A stretch of DNA of 64,000 nucleotides from Echinometra lucunter (Eukaryota > Echinodermata > Echinoidea > Camarodonta > Echinometridae), in the NCBI GenBank assembly GCA_029962745.1, contig CM057151.1, forward strand, positions 9,363,142 through 9,427,141. The letters are read 5' to 3'. Every line of letters begins with the position of its first letter. The stretch's first letter is position 1. A model generated the notes under the pieces. The model saw only the letters and a program-made list of their open reading frames with translations, was not told where the DNA came from and did no database searches. The position numbers were made by a program, and so were the translations under genes. Shown here piece by piece: positions 1 through 12,030 of this stretch.

Positions 1-6
1 ATCCTA

Positions 7-32
7 CTCTCTCTCTCTCTCTCTCTCTCTTC
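7..32. repeat. (CT)n microsatellite
   Basis: Uninterrupted CT dinucleotides followed by a looser pyrimidine-rich stretch to about 55. Confidence 0.9.
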
Positions 33-1295
33 TCGCTGCTTCTCTCCCCTCGTCTAAGTTAATGCATTCGCTGTCCCCGCCTGTAAGTGCTAGTACTGCA
101 CGCATGTCGCAGACGCATGCATGCATCAAGCCTGAATTATTGATGAACGTTGCAGTGTCGCCTCGTGAGCTGTATACTGCTGTTGAAAATTTATTCGTAT
201 AAACTACTGTTGAAAATCTATGCGTATAAAGGGGTATTATTGTACTCTTTTCTATGGTCCTAAGCGAGAGGTTAATGAATTGAATCTTTTAGAGAGACCA
301 TGGATGGAGGAGGTCCTTGAATTGAAACAAATGACGGTATACCGAGGTCATTGCCATGACAAAGCGCCATATTAGGGAAGGAGTTGCTTGGGGGTAAATC
401 ATCGTGAAAATGGTGTGTAATGAACAAATAAATGTTAACTTCTACATAATTAGGTATACAGGCAAGCAGGCTGTAGATGATGCAGAGTTCTAGCATGAGC
501 AATACAACGGAAAAGTAACTCAATTTAGGGAACATTTAAGACTGATACATGAACGGTACTTATTTTGCATGTTTCGTTTTTAAAGTAAATGCCCTTCTTT
601 GGTTAATTTAACAAGAATGTCAGTTTGTTTTAGTGATGATTTACTAATTCAGGGATTATAATTATCACCAACATGCTCCCGCTTATAACTAATCATGTAA
701 AGATAAGAAGTTAAGCGGCCTGCGTTTATAATTAGGACAGAATGCGATAAAAGCTCGACGAATCAACCATACGACGATGAACTTCACATGTCGTTCAAAT
801 TAATGTCATGTCATAACCACGTTTAACCTACTCGTACTATACAAGTATTAGCAGCCATTTAACGACGTGCAAGGGTCAAAGTTTCAGACGTTTAACCTTG
901 TCCAAACTGAGGAAATGGAATGATACCGACAACCCAAGAACATGAAGATCATTTTCGTCGGGGATATAGATAAATATATCATGGGGAGAACATGTATTGC
1001 CAATGTTTGTACGTCCTCTTTGGGTACTGCATTCACATCTAAACGACCATCCATTTCGGAAGGGCATTGTTGTATCACAATAATTTTTGCATGAGATGCA
1101 CCTGTGCTTTTCTCCCCTGCTGTATCTCATGGGTGGCCATTGCACATAGTCTGCATAAAACGTAGGATGTTTGTTTAGCAAAGCTTCGAGGTTAGGAAGC
1201 AAAATCATATTGATTCATATGATAATCACGAATATAGATAAAGTATAAATAAGGACAGAGGGTCCAGTTATCGATGGACACTTGTCTTGTTTTAC

Positions 1296-1372
1296 GGGGG
1301 GGGGGGGATATTAATCTCTTTCTTTCTCAGTCTTTCTTTCCCCCTTTTGGACACCGGGGGGGGGGGGGGGGG
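1296..1372. repeat. Paired G runs (G12 and G17)
   Basis: A run of 12 G (1296-1307) and a run of 17 G (1356-1372) sit 48 bp apart with a CT-rich spacer. Such runs are prone to slippage, so their lengths in an assembly are unreliable. Confidence 0.85.
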
Positions 1373-2430
1373 TTGCAGTGTTTAATCCACCGAATACTAC
1401 TGGGTTTGCTGTTCAAATCGGTTTTTAACATGATATCTTGCTTTTTTAAAAGACTACTTAGGCCTATATCTTATAAAATATTAGATTCTAAAAAATTGGA
1501 GAAAATAGATATACGCTATCCTCATTGATATGCTATCTGTATTGATATGGACAGTATAACTTCACTCCTTTTGTTCATCTTATTACCTTCTAAATTTCTA
1601 TGCCCCATTAACAATTTTTGTCTGTCACATTTTGTTGTGCCATTTTACCCCATGCGGCAGACAGCAGTTTTCACACCGCCTCTCATCAGTAGTCTGTCTC
1701 CCTGTCTCTAGCCTGTTCACGCCATCTACGTCCGGTTGTATCCCAAAGAACCGCACACAGGTGTACTGGATGTATCAGCACAATGATCATGTGTGTCAAA
1801 ATTGCGACGACTGTAAATAATATATGCCATCATTGATCAAATATCTCCTTTACGTGAGATAATGATTTACATATCGATCATTATCATTGTACCTCTGTAC
1901 AGAGTGGTGACATAAAAAGTAAACAAGATATACATTCAGTATTAAGAATGTTTATTTTACAACAGTAGCCTACGTACCCATGTACCCATCATAGAAAATT
2001 TATTATGCATTTGAAGGAAGATTGAGTCATTTGCTTTACAGCTAGAGAAAAGATGCAACATAATAATTGTCTTAGTGGGCTTTACAGAGTGCTTGTAGCA
2101 AGATGTTATGGAAGTTTCGTATTTGACTATGTTTGAATGCAGTATTGTTTTAATTATCTTTTTTTTTTCAAATGACAGAAATGATAATAAGTGAACAGAG
2201 AAAAACGTCTGTATTTTGTTCTATTTATCTCACGTAAGTAAATAATTGATGACATGAGCAAAACAAGACAACTAAAAGTGGTTGCAGGAAAATAAAATGA
2301 ATATGAAAGAAAATGATTATGAAGTGAGGAACCCAGTTACAAATGATCATCTTTATCTTGATCTTCTGAAAACATATCTATACAACCCCTTTCTACAGGA
2401 GATAAGGAGATGTCAATCAAGAATACTCAC

Positions 2431-2438
2431 TATATAAA
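2431..2438 (+). promoter_or_regulatory. Candidate TATA box
   Basis: TATATAAA lies 494 bp upstream of the first possible start codon of the receptor exon. If used, transcription would begin near 2460 and leave a 5'UTR of about 460-530 nt. The match is good, but a single TATA-like word in AT-rich DNA is weak evidence. The CCAAT and octamer motifs downstream of it favour a start site nearer 2600. Confidence 0.4.
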
Positions 2439-2439
2439 C

Positions 2440-2924
2440 ACCAACCAGAAACGTCGAAAGTTCGCATTGGGGGTGGAGAAACAATTCGTACACGCTGATT
2501 GGTCAAAGCCTTCCCAAAGCTTTCACCATATGCAAATATCCCCAGCAGGCGAACGACCGTCTCGAAAATTTGTGCTTGGCGTTCGTTCGCTTTCTTCGCA
2601 GCATGTGTAGTCTGCTACAGACTGTGGTCCAGTGCGGTGTATACCACATTGTTGGTATACGAAGCAGTACACCTGTTGTTGACTAGATAGTCTGTATGTT
2701 TCGCGTGAAATTATACAGCAACTCATTAGTGCACGGTGACTATGGGAACTGGATTTTGTGTCTGACTGGAACTTTCTAACTGGGATTCTATCAGAGATAT
2801 TACAGTGGTGGACGATTACAATTTCGAGAACCAAAGTATTGCCATTGATTGTGGCGTGCTATAGAGCAGAGCACAGTTTGTTTGACTTTCCTCTAAGCTT
2901 CACTTCTGGAAGAAGGAGGAGGCT
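2440..2924 (+). promoter_or_regulatory. Proximal promoter / 5'UTR zone of the receptor gene
   Basis: CpG dinucleotides are visibly more frequent here than in the AT-rich flank or intron. The zone contains an inverted CCAAT box (ATTGG, 2498-2502, within CTGATTGGTCA) and a perfect octamer ATGCAAAT (2530-2537), a POU-factor site. Their usual distance from a start site would place initiation near 2590-2640. No acceptor site is needed between this zone and the coding start, so exon 1 may be contiguous from the transcription start to 3054. A stop codon at 2883-2885 lies in frame with the receptor reading frame and sets the upstream limit of the coding region. Confidence 0.45.
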
Positions 2925-3054
2925 ATGTTGATCAGTGGATGCGGTACTGGCATACGCCGCCACCGGAGCTCCTCGCCTCCCGTAACTATGGCATGGAAGA
3001 AGTTACTTGCCGTGGTATTCATCTTGGGGCTGATACCGGCTTCCAAAGGACAAG
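2925..3054 (+). CDS. Exon 1 of DCC/neogenin-like receptor: signal peptide
   Basis: First coding exon of a type I membrane or secreted protein. Two in-frame ATGs are possible. The first, at 2925, has a poor context (G at -3, T at +4). The second, at 2988, has A at -3 and G at +4 and begins a textbook signal peptide: MAWKK, a hydrophobic core LLAVVFILGLIP, then ASKG, with cleavage likely around the G/Q. Starting at 2925 would add 21 residues, including an arginine-rich stretch (IRRHRSSSPP), ahead of the signal. I prefer 2988. An in-frame TGA at 2883 rules out a further upstream start. The exon ends CAAG with a good donor (GTAAAT), splitting a glycine codon after its first base (phase 1). This matches exactly the phase needed by the Ig exon at 63776. 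The protein is predicted to enter the secretory pathway. The exon alone would be anonymous; its identity comes from the downstream Ig exon. Confidence 0.75.
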
Positions 3055-3821
3055 GTAAATGAGAGTTTAATTTACTTTTATTCGTCAGAAATCGATTTTC
3101 ACGTTTCTGATTGTGAGGTATGCACGGGGGTATGCAGTTGTGGGGAAAATGACCAATTCGGTGCTTCATGGGACTGCCACTAGTATTACTAGACTAGTAA
3201 CATTCACTCATTGGTAAATGTAGCGTTAGATCAGATTTAGAACTGAATTTCTGAACACGTTTGATGAAGCATGAGATATCACCAATGAGGGGCCATTGTT
3301 GCCTGTTTTAGTTTTTGGATCTGTAAGAGCAAACAACATCAAGTTCAGCATTGCAATTCTTGCCACCTGTACCCCAACATAGAAGTGGTTAAAGAAATAA
3401 TAAGCAAACAATGAACAAATGAACAAAAACAAAAAAAGACCAGACAGAACTAACTGCAGTGTAAGTGTAGTGGTCCACTGTTTGTGCTCTTTGTGATGCA
3501 TGCAAACCTAGTGGGCCTAATCAGTCTCTGGCAGTTCTAAGCAGTTCTAGAAACTCTGAGTGGTTATTTTTTTGGTAATGACTCTGATGAAAGCTTATAA
3601 TATGTGTCTGGAAACTTGATGCCAGGAATTGGAATTACATGTAGATTAAGACTTGAGAAGTGTTTGCAGTATGATAGTATTAATGCACCTGCTGCAGATA
3701 AATCAAGATCTACATGAATGAGTATGAAAATTAGAAGGGGGAGGGGAACATGGGAATTGATGTAGATGTTTTTGAATAGTGAAATGAACTTGTCATAAGT
3801 CTCTTAAAGCTGTCTTGGTGG

Positions 3822-4080
3822 TAGATCCAGGGGTGGTGCTAGGGGGCAGGGGACCACCCCTATGACTTTTCAAGTCATCAAAAAATGAAAAAAAAAAAAA
3901 AAGTAAAAAAAGAGGAGAAAGAGGAGAGAGAAAGAAGAGTATTGGGAAAGAAAAGGCTGGGTCTTGCAACTATATTATACCCTTATTGTTTCCTTTAAAA
4001 TGTAAATAAACTCACCTATGGGTCATCTTGCCCCCCCCCCCCACCCCCATCAAAATACTCTAGCACCGCCCCTGAGTAGA
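3822..4080. mobile_element. Inverted-repeat element with GGTGCTA ends, about 259 bp
   Basis: The left end (3822-3841) contains CAGGGGTGGTGCTA and the right end (4061-4080) is its near-perfect inverse, TAGCACCGCCCCTG. 13 of 14 core bases pair. The interior has an A-rich and purine-rich tract (3884-3950) and a C12 run (4031-4042). No coding capacity. The layout fits a degraded miniature inverted-repeat element; no clear target duplication was found. Confidence 0.5.
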
Positions 4081-4657
4081 TCGAATTATTTCGGCAGGAG
4101 TTGAGGAGGAAGCAGGACTATCCATATGGCATTTAAATGTTTTAATGTGTGAAATTTGTTTTTAGAGATGGGTATATTTAATGAGGACTTAAGATCTAAT
4201 ATAGTATCAGCCCATATGAAAGAATTCTAAACTGTTAGTATAAACTGTTCCCAAACATGTTAATAGATATGATAGATCAAATGCTGAATATCTAGCACAG
4301 CACTAGAAAATTCTCACATAAATCAAGGTAGTTTTAACAAAACATTGTCAAATGATATATTGCATGTTACTTCCTTCCATTGTTAGCTCTAATGCAAGAA
4401 TGATCAGCCAGTAAAGTTCCACCCAAACACATGAACACAACGACCAGGAATCTGGTGTTATTGTTGCAAATAAATTTCTGAATGCTGCCAAGAATGTTGT
4501 GATTGAAACCCAGCCATGCATCGGTTTCATATACCGTGCCGTGATCTTCTAATGGAGTCATGCCTTGGTGCACTTTTAATGCTACTTTTAATGCTCTACT
4601 CGGCTCATTTTCTGTGCTCATGGGGAATCATAGCACCTGCGATAGGATTGGGATGTA

Positions 4658-4731
4658 TTAACCCATTGACTGCAGGGAAACCCAATGGCTTCTGTATTAG
4701 TCATATGAGAATTAGAAAGTTCAGTCTTTAA
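4658..4731 (+). mobile_element. 80-bp TTAA miniature element, copy A
   Basis: Begins TTAACCCATTGACTGC and ends CAGTCTTTAA; 74 bp. It shares the family middle (CTGTATTA then AGAATTAG) with five other copies in the window. TTAA at both edges and CCC/GGG-type termini are the pattern of piggyBac-type miniature elements. Confidence 0.55.
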
Positions 4732-6475
4732 CAGGTAGCATTAACCTCTGGAATGCTAAACCTGAGAAAACCCATGCCGCAGTCTTTGGAAAATGTATGT
4801 TAGGATTCTAACTATATGACATCTGAATTATCTAGGCTAAGCTTTTCTCTTGTTTAAACTGAAAATGAAACTTTTGGGTAATGAATGTAAGAAAAGTCAA
4901 GTAGTGCCAAGCTTCTTTGTGATAATATCTCCCATGGGTTCACTAGTTCATCTATTTATTTGTTCCAGAAGACAGAGAGAGCTTTACAACCCCATCACTG
5001 ACCTTGCCTTTGAGTGGGTTGAATGTGTAAAAAGACCCTCCAGAGGTCTTTTGAAGGCAGTCTAATGAATATTCAGGATCCTATTCAAGTTACTTACTGT
5101 TACTTGGCTCTGTTCTCAACAGTTTGAAGGTGTGAGACAGGCCATTGTTTGTTTCCTGATGCAAAGTGGTCATGGTAATCCTTTAGATCAAGGCCAAGGT
5201 TTTGCAATTTATTTCAAATTGTACTTTGAATTGCTTTTAAAGTCAAATTTGTGTTGCATATGATTTGAACTTTCTTGTCTTCAACTTTCCCTTTTCACCG
5301 ATTTCCAGTTTTCATGATTCTTGTAAATCTAACATATTCTTTAATCTCATGGATATTTCAGATTAAATATCAGTTGACATGAAGTTCAACACACCCAAGA
5401 TGCAACTTATTTGAAATGAACATTAGAACGATGACTCTGTTGGGAGTGCTTCTAGAGTTATTTGAACTCTCAGCCCTTCCTTGTATAGTGCACCTTGCAA
5501 AATTTGAAATTGGAGGGGAAAAAAGGAAGACTTACACACCTAAACAAAGATAGAGCATGCTTATGGCAGCGAGTGAGTGCACTAGTCGCCATCATGATTT
5601 AATTACACAGTAGCATTTGAAGAAGTGGCTGTAATGTGTGCTCTGGAGAGTGCAGAGGTTCATAGCTTTCGGGCATTTTGCATTAGTGTGCCAGCATAGC
5701 CATAAGTACAAACACCCTGTTTGCTCAACGTATTGTGGGCTTTGTGAAGTTCACAATAACACTTCAAGTCATGTTGCAATTGCCATGAGTTCATAAAGGT
5801 TATGTTACCTTTTTGAGTAAGTGGAAAAGTAACCTGACATCTTTTTGTGACTGGTCTGTAAAATATTACTTAAATCAGGGCTTAAATCCTGCAAATCAAA
5901 TCTAACCAGATGTAAACAGAAAGGACAATATAGTGCATATTCAATACTCAGTACTCACTATTTTATGTTGATATTAGCATGTAATGATGATATAATATTC
6001 TCATACTACTATCCTACATGTTACATGTAGCTGAAGAATGCTCATAAGTTAGTAGGAATTATTATGAAATGATGGATTTGAAATTTAGTGCTCAGACTGC
6101 AAAATGAATACTGATCATATTCATAGTTGACCATGGATTTTGCTCACCTTGCTATGTAGGGCCTACTGTGTATGAATATCTTTTCATTTTTCATTATAAG
6201 ATGTCAAATCATCAGATACTACAAACACCTTGTAATTATCAAACATAATAAATCTTGGTGGTGTTAGTAGTGGCCATTGCAGATATGAAGTGGTAAAATA
6301 GATAAAAACTCTGCAGTGTTTTTGTGTAGTTCAATGGCAAGTTGGGATGAATGACTCAACAAAGAAGTTATGCATACTCCTTATGTCAGTGTGTCATAAG
6401 ATGCAAAAATGAGAATGGCATTATTCCCAACATTTTTATTAAACTGCAGTTTACCACTGAATATGTGAATGAGAT
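4732..6475. other. Intronic stretch, nothing recognised
   Basis: AT-rich intron without a recognisable repeat end, exon or long open frame. Confidence 0.5.
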
Positions 6476-6555
6476 TTAACCTGTGGCCTTCTGGAACCAG
6501 ATGGTCCCTGTATTAAACCTACTGGAATGAGATAATTCTGTAGTCAGCAGGTTAA
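6476..6555 (+). mobile_element. 80-bp TTAA miniature element, copy B
   Basis: TTAACCTGTGGCC at the left, CCCTGTATTAAACCTA in the middle, TAGTCAGCAGGTTAA at the right. Intact TTAA at both edges. Copy C follows 24 bp downstream in the same orientation. Confidence 0.65.
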
Positions 6556-6579
6556 CGAATGGGCAGGAGAATGAAGCTT

Positions 6580-6659
6580 TTAGCCCCTTGGCTCCTGGAA
6601 GCAGGTGACCCCTGTTATAAGTCAATGGAAATATAAGAATTCAGTAGTCAACGGGTTAA
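6580..6659 (+). mobile_element. 80-bp TTAA miniature element, copy C
   Basis: The left edge TTAG is one base off TTAA. It then reads CCCCTTGGCTCCTGGAA, CCCTGTTATAAGTC and TTCAGTAGTCAACGGGTTAA. The right end is the best preserved of the family. Confidence 0.65.
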
Positions 6660-7746
6660 ACAAATATGGTAGAGATGTGAACATTAAAAATGCTTTGTTT
6701 GGTCTACAATTTGAAATCAGGTTGAGGAGTGCTGGGTCTTATACTGTGATTATTTTCACACCTGATCAGACAGATTGCAAATATTTGATCATAATTCTTG
6801 TGAAATGTCTCTACTGGACTTGACTGAAGCTTTGGAATACTCCATTAGATTTCTCAGATATTGGAGACTAAAGAATAGCTTGATTGTCTGTTAAGGAGAC
6901 TATATTTATGAATATTGAATTATGGCTGATTTTTTTTCTGAGAACCATTTGATAATCTTCCTTTGGGTGGTATATGTGGATCATACACAAGTAATACTAC
7001 TAGCCCCTGTAGTCCACGTAATCAATAAAGTCCTTACTGCTTTTGATGTATCATATTCTTAGAATTGTTTCTTCCTGTCTAATTGTACATAAAGACCACA
7101 TATTTGTTCACCAACATTTGTCGTCCGTGTTTATTGATAATAAAAATGAATGAAATGAAGCCCAAAGTCCAAGTACATGAACTGATAATGATATGAAACA
7201 AAACATTTATGTACATGTAAGGTGCTCTTTCCCACCCAAACACCCCCTGTACTTCATTTTCAGCCCACACATATTTACACAGTTTCAGTGAGGAGACACG
7301 CAATTTACAGTAGTGGTGTGTGACCTTGTTCAAAAGAAAAGAAGTACGAACAATACAAGCAGCGGTTCTATTCAGTTTCTATTTGCAAGCATTCAAGGCG
7401 AATGCGTGACAGTTAGCTAGTGGCTTAGTCCTATAAACTTGATTCTAAATCTTCTCAGTGTTACATGTATGTTTATGCTGCTCTTATGGAATTATAGAGG
7501 TTAAAGAAAACAGATTAACAAATTTGAGTAGACTTCAGATGTACTTCATGGAGTGTAATGTACCATACAAGCAAACACCATGTCTGTGCATACGCTTTTG
7601 CCAGGAATGTAGGACTTTGGAGGGTTAATAAAATATCATAATTATTCATATTAAAGCCATTTCATTCAAGTTGAGAATTGCTGATAATCCTATAATGACC
7701 TGAAATTATATCTATAAGTATTCATTATTGTATAACTAGCAAGGGA

Positions 7747-7760
7747 GGGGGGGGGGGGGG
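7747..7760 (+). repeat. G14 run
   Basis: Homopolymer of 14 G in AT-rich intron. Confidence 0.9.
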
Positions 7761-9683
7761 TGACTTGTATGTATGGCTCTATACTATGCTAATACACTGC
7801 TGTATATGAATGAGTGAAAGGCCTTTGTATTGCACATGGCAATGAAGTGCTGTACAGCGAGGCACAGTAGTAAACTATAGCTAAACTGGTAAACCCTTTC
7901 TACATTTCTTATATTTTTAAGCAGTAAGCATTGTTATATGCTAACAAATGTCAGGCCAGAAGATAATCTATATATAATAACCATACTTCTATTTTCTCCA
8001 CAATCCCATTTCAGTAAAGAAAAAACCCATTCTAATATTCCTCTGTATGATTGTATCTTGTAAGATTGTAGCAACAGTCAGCAGAATACTCATAAATTCA
8101 GAGTGTATATAGTGCCCAGAGACACATCTCATAATCAGTATTGTGATTTCAGCCCGAAATGAAAAGATTAGTAATTCTCGCAGTCGATGAATATTCCAAG
8201 ACAAAGTTTATCAATGGAATCTGTTGATTTGATGACTCAGAGCAGGCTGTTAAATTGTGCTATTGAGTGGATGGTATTGATCGACCAATGCGGAGGAACA
8301 TATTGCAGAAGATCATGTGAAAAGGAATTCTTTGAATAGATTGATGTCATGAATAAGTAGGGTGGTTTATTATTATTTCTACTTCAGTTTGCAGCTATCC
8401 ATATTGATATGCAAGCACAGGAGAGCCTATTCTATTCAGAGTGAGATAGAAAGTATTTCTTCTCATGGAGTCTTCCTCAGTAATCACAAGGCCTACCTTT
8501 CAGTGTGTCCTTTAGAAAAGGGAAAAGTTGGTGTCCTCAAGAAATCTTTTTTTCTTTTGTCTAAGTGCATATATGTAACCTAGATGTAATGATAAGACTT
8601 CAAGCAAAGACAAAAGTTGTGATATTGTAAAATTAGGCGTATTATAGGCCTCCAGGTATATTGTGAAAACTTTGTGAAACATGAACATTTCCACACATTG
8701 AAATATGTGAATCAAGTGAGAAAATCATCTGGCGGACATGTTAGCTCTATTTGCATGCAGTACAGAACCATGAAAATGCTTATGTGTGAGATACTTTCTC
8801 CTGTCAGTCAACTCTGTTCATTTTAAGGTCATTGCACCCATCTTCATCCAAAGTGAGTTTGACAGATGCTTCACCAAGGGGAAGGGTTGGCTACCACCTT
8901 CCTTCTGAAGGAGTGGAAGAGGCATTCTGTCTGGATCCACAGGGAGTGTGTCAACAGGGAGTGGGTCAACCAAACAAAACTGACTTCTTTATAATTTGGT
9001 TGTATATATGTCTACATTGTATATGTGAATGATGTAGAAGACAGACCCTTTTGTATTTTGTTTTGAAAGGATGGCCCACTGTTTGAAGTACTTCTTTCCT
9101 TCATAAGTCAATTACTCTTTTACCTATTCCTTTTAACATCAAGTTTGTAATCACTCTTGTAAATTGATGTCAGCGAGTTCAAAATTTGTCTTGGAGCTCA
9201 GTGATAAAACCAGAAGCTGGAGCTGGTATGTTCTGTCATTCTAATTAGTCATTAGTGAGTGTTGACAACTCAACAGTGCCGTTTTCTCCATCTTTAGGTA
9301 TTGGGATCATAGACCATATGTTTTTCTATCTAATCTTCAACCCCTCTAGTCAAGTGATAATGAGGGATCACTATCATTGCATGAATTGGACACCTGCAGG
9401 GGGTAGGTCATCTGAGGTCAACCTGATTGGTAATACAGTCATAGGACTGGCTGGCTGGCATGTTCACCTCAAATGACTGATACTTCATCTCCCAGTCCTA
9501 GCAATAAATGATGTTTGAATATTTTCCTTTTGGTAAAAATTTTATCAGTGATCATAGATATGTAATTCACTTATATTTTTCATTTTTTCCTTTTATGTTT
9601 GCATCAAATATGCAGAATGAGACAAAATGGGATGATACACTGCATTTTAAAAGTGAAAATACATGGTACTTTCACATCATCCC

Positions 9684-9686
<3 letters not shown>
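7761..9686. other. Intronic stretch, nothing recognised
   Basis: AT-rich intron. Short open frames on both strands have no domain signature. Confidence 0.5.

Positions 9687-9741
<55 letters not shown>
9687..9741. repeat. (AG)n microsatellite, about 27 units
   Basis: Uninterrupted AG dinucleotides. It produces an artificial Arg-Glu repeat at the end of a short + strand open frame. Confidence 0.95.
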
Positions 9742-9743
<2 letters not shown>

Positions 9744-10280
9744 TTAAGATGGAATGAATGGAATTTCATGGACTTGTTTAATAATGGTCTTTAATGATAG
9801 TATTTGAATATCAAATGATATCTATTCCTAGAACTGTAAAATATGATGTTCATGATAAGAGATTGTTTAGCTATAGAATGAAATATAGAGCATGCGTTAT
9901 TCACTTTTCTGGAAAATAAAACCTCAAATTGTGCTCTGAAGGATACTGAGGTCCTACTGGACTTGAACATAGCAGCAGAAATTAATGATAGTGAATGTTG
10001 ATATCATCCTACTCTGATCTGTCACAGACAAGTGAGTAGGAGAGCCACTAAGTGCCATCTCTAACTGGGCCTCTGGTTTTGTTTATTGATACGTCCTGGA
10101 TGAACGATAAGGGGTACTGTCCCTTTACCCTTAATTGAAAATGACATACCAAGATTCAGTGACCAAGGGGTTATTCTTATCATTCATGCCAAGTTTATAT
10201 TCCTATGCTGTGGAATACATTATGAGAGTGATAGCCATCATTAAGCCTAGGATTGTTTGAAGATTTTTATGCTATTTTGA

Positions 10281-10829
10281 GTTTTCAGGGGGTTCATCGG
10301 ATTCTGGTGATTATCATTATTGTTTAGATGAATGTAAGTGTCTTGAGTCTCCACTAGTTAAAGCTCAAATACATCTACAGTAGAAACATGTTCTATAAAT
10401 CATTCCTTGTAGATTTGAGATGTTGTCAACATCTATTTCAAAATGTTGTGGAAACAAAACTTTTCATTTCATTTGTTGTAATTAATTGTCTTTAATAAAC
10501 TGCAGAATATGATCGGGGAATGCCAATTTAATATCTTTCTAAGGACAGAATATTTTTTTTTGCTGTTATGTGTTTTCAGGGGTTTGTTGGATTCTAGTGA
10601 TTATCATTATTATGGAGATGAATGTAAGTGTCTTGAGTCTCCCGCAGTTAAACCTCCAGTACAGTAGAAACATGTTCCTGTAGATTTGAGATTTTGTCAA
10701 CATCCATTTCAAAATGTTGTGGAAGCATCACTTTTCTCCTCATTTCTTGTCATTAATTGACTTTAATAAAACATGTTTCTACAGAATATTATCAAGGTAT
10801 GCCAATTTGATATCTTTCTAAGGACAGAC
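10281..10829 (+). repeat. Tandem duplication, two units of about 260-270 bp
   Basis: Unit 1 (10281-10549) and unit 2 (10572-10829) align along their whole length with small indels. Shared blocks include GTTTTCAGGGG, GTGATTATCATTAT, GATGAATGTAAGTGTCTTGA, GTAGAAACATGTTC and TATCTTTCTAAGGACAGA. Each unit starts with an acceptor-like TTTTCAG and carries a donor-like GTAAGT 44-45 nt later. A poly-T tract separates them. Confidence 0.85.
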
Positions 10830-11810
10830 TAATTTCTTCATGTAAATTACGAGATCTTAGTTGTCAATGTTGTGAGCAAAATAACTTTCATGTAATGGAA
10901 ATCTTATGTGATATTTCAGCTACTTTATTCCAGGATCATCAAAAAAATTGTGCAAATTATGCATTAGGCTCTCAGGGCCTGTCAGCAGTAGGCAACACGA
11001 TATAGGCATCGCAGTTTGGAGATGCATCCTATATCTGGATACAGCTATCATCATCCCCAAATCGCCTAGTTCTCTCAACTCCCTGACAAGGGAAATGAGA
11101 AGTAATTTTCCAAATGGGGGTTATAAGATTGCCAGTGGGACATATTGTATGCTTCATGTTCATGGGCGAGTTGGGGTCTTTTACCCCTTTCTTGAAAACT
11201 TTGAAAGAATATCTTAGCAATATAAAATTCTTCTGAACTAAGGCTGTTAAATGTAACGGCTTGACACAGATACCTTTACTTGTAGGTCTAAACTTGTCTA
11301 ACTTAAAAGAATTTGAAATAAAGATCCTTTTATGTATGTATGGGAAATGTGTTTTCTGTACCACCCCTTGGAAGAAATTATGATTTTCTTTATGCTGAAT
11401 TCTTTGTTGTTTAATTCAGTGAAGATTAACATTTGCTTGATATTTTGAATCCATATTTTCAGGTATGACTCATTTTAATGTAATAAGAATATTATATAAT
11501 TTTGTACTTTTTGACATTCAGGGCATAAAGAAAGCTCTGTAAGTTAAAAATCATACTATTTGATGCCTGCTGAGAGTGACAATAAAAATGCTGAGATGAA
11601 ATCTGGTGAAAGTTCATCTTTGGCCATGAAAGGGGAGCTGGTGCTCCCTGAGCGCAGCCCTGCATGCATGCCATCCAGATGCTGATTTGAGGAACGTGAG
11701 GTAATGGGCATCCAACCAAATCAGAGAAGATGCGCTTTGTGTCAACTCCATTCAGAGCCATGCTGGGCAAGACTTAGAGAAAGCTGTGCTTGAGACAATG
11801 TCTGGGACAG

Positions 11811-12030
11811 TTCAAAGAGAAGAGGTCTGGAGAGATGGAGACGGGAGAAGGATGGAAGAACTGGAGAGTGATTGATGTAGAACTTGATTAAAATCTCTGA
11901 GCAGTGGAAGGTGGAGAGGGGGAAGGAAGAGGGAAATGTAACTTGCAGAAATGAGAAAAGATATAAAAAGAGGGTGGAGGTAGGGAGAGAGAGAGGGAGG
12001 AGCAAGATAAAAGTGATTAGAATACAAGAG
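11811..12030. repeat. Purine-rich low-complexity tract
   Basis: Irregular GA-rich sequence. Read on the minus strand it gives long Ser/Leu/Phe-rich open frames that are compositional artefacts. Confidence 0.7.

Larger units (their letters stand above)
1..2400. other. 5' flanking region, no gene recognised
   Basis: AT-rich DNA upstream of the receptor gene. It holds a short CT microsatellite at its left edge and two long G runs near 1.3 kb, listed separately. Open frames are short and show no family signature. The longest, 876-1208 on the minus strand (110 codons), has no domain I recognise and is left unannotated. Distal promoter elements could lie here but none can be named. Confidence 0.6.

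Noticed and set aside
876..1208. 110-codon minus-strand open frame in the 5' flank, with a partly overlapping second frame
   Set aside because: No domain signature, no splice or promoter context, and frames of this length occur by chance in 64 kb. Kept out of the gene list.
10289..10623. Cassette exons inside the tandem duplication
   Set aside because: Copy 1 creates a stop at the junction with exon 2 and copy 2 shifts the frame, so neither can be a normal coding exon. Kept only as a possible poison-exon finding.
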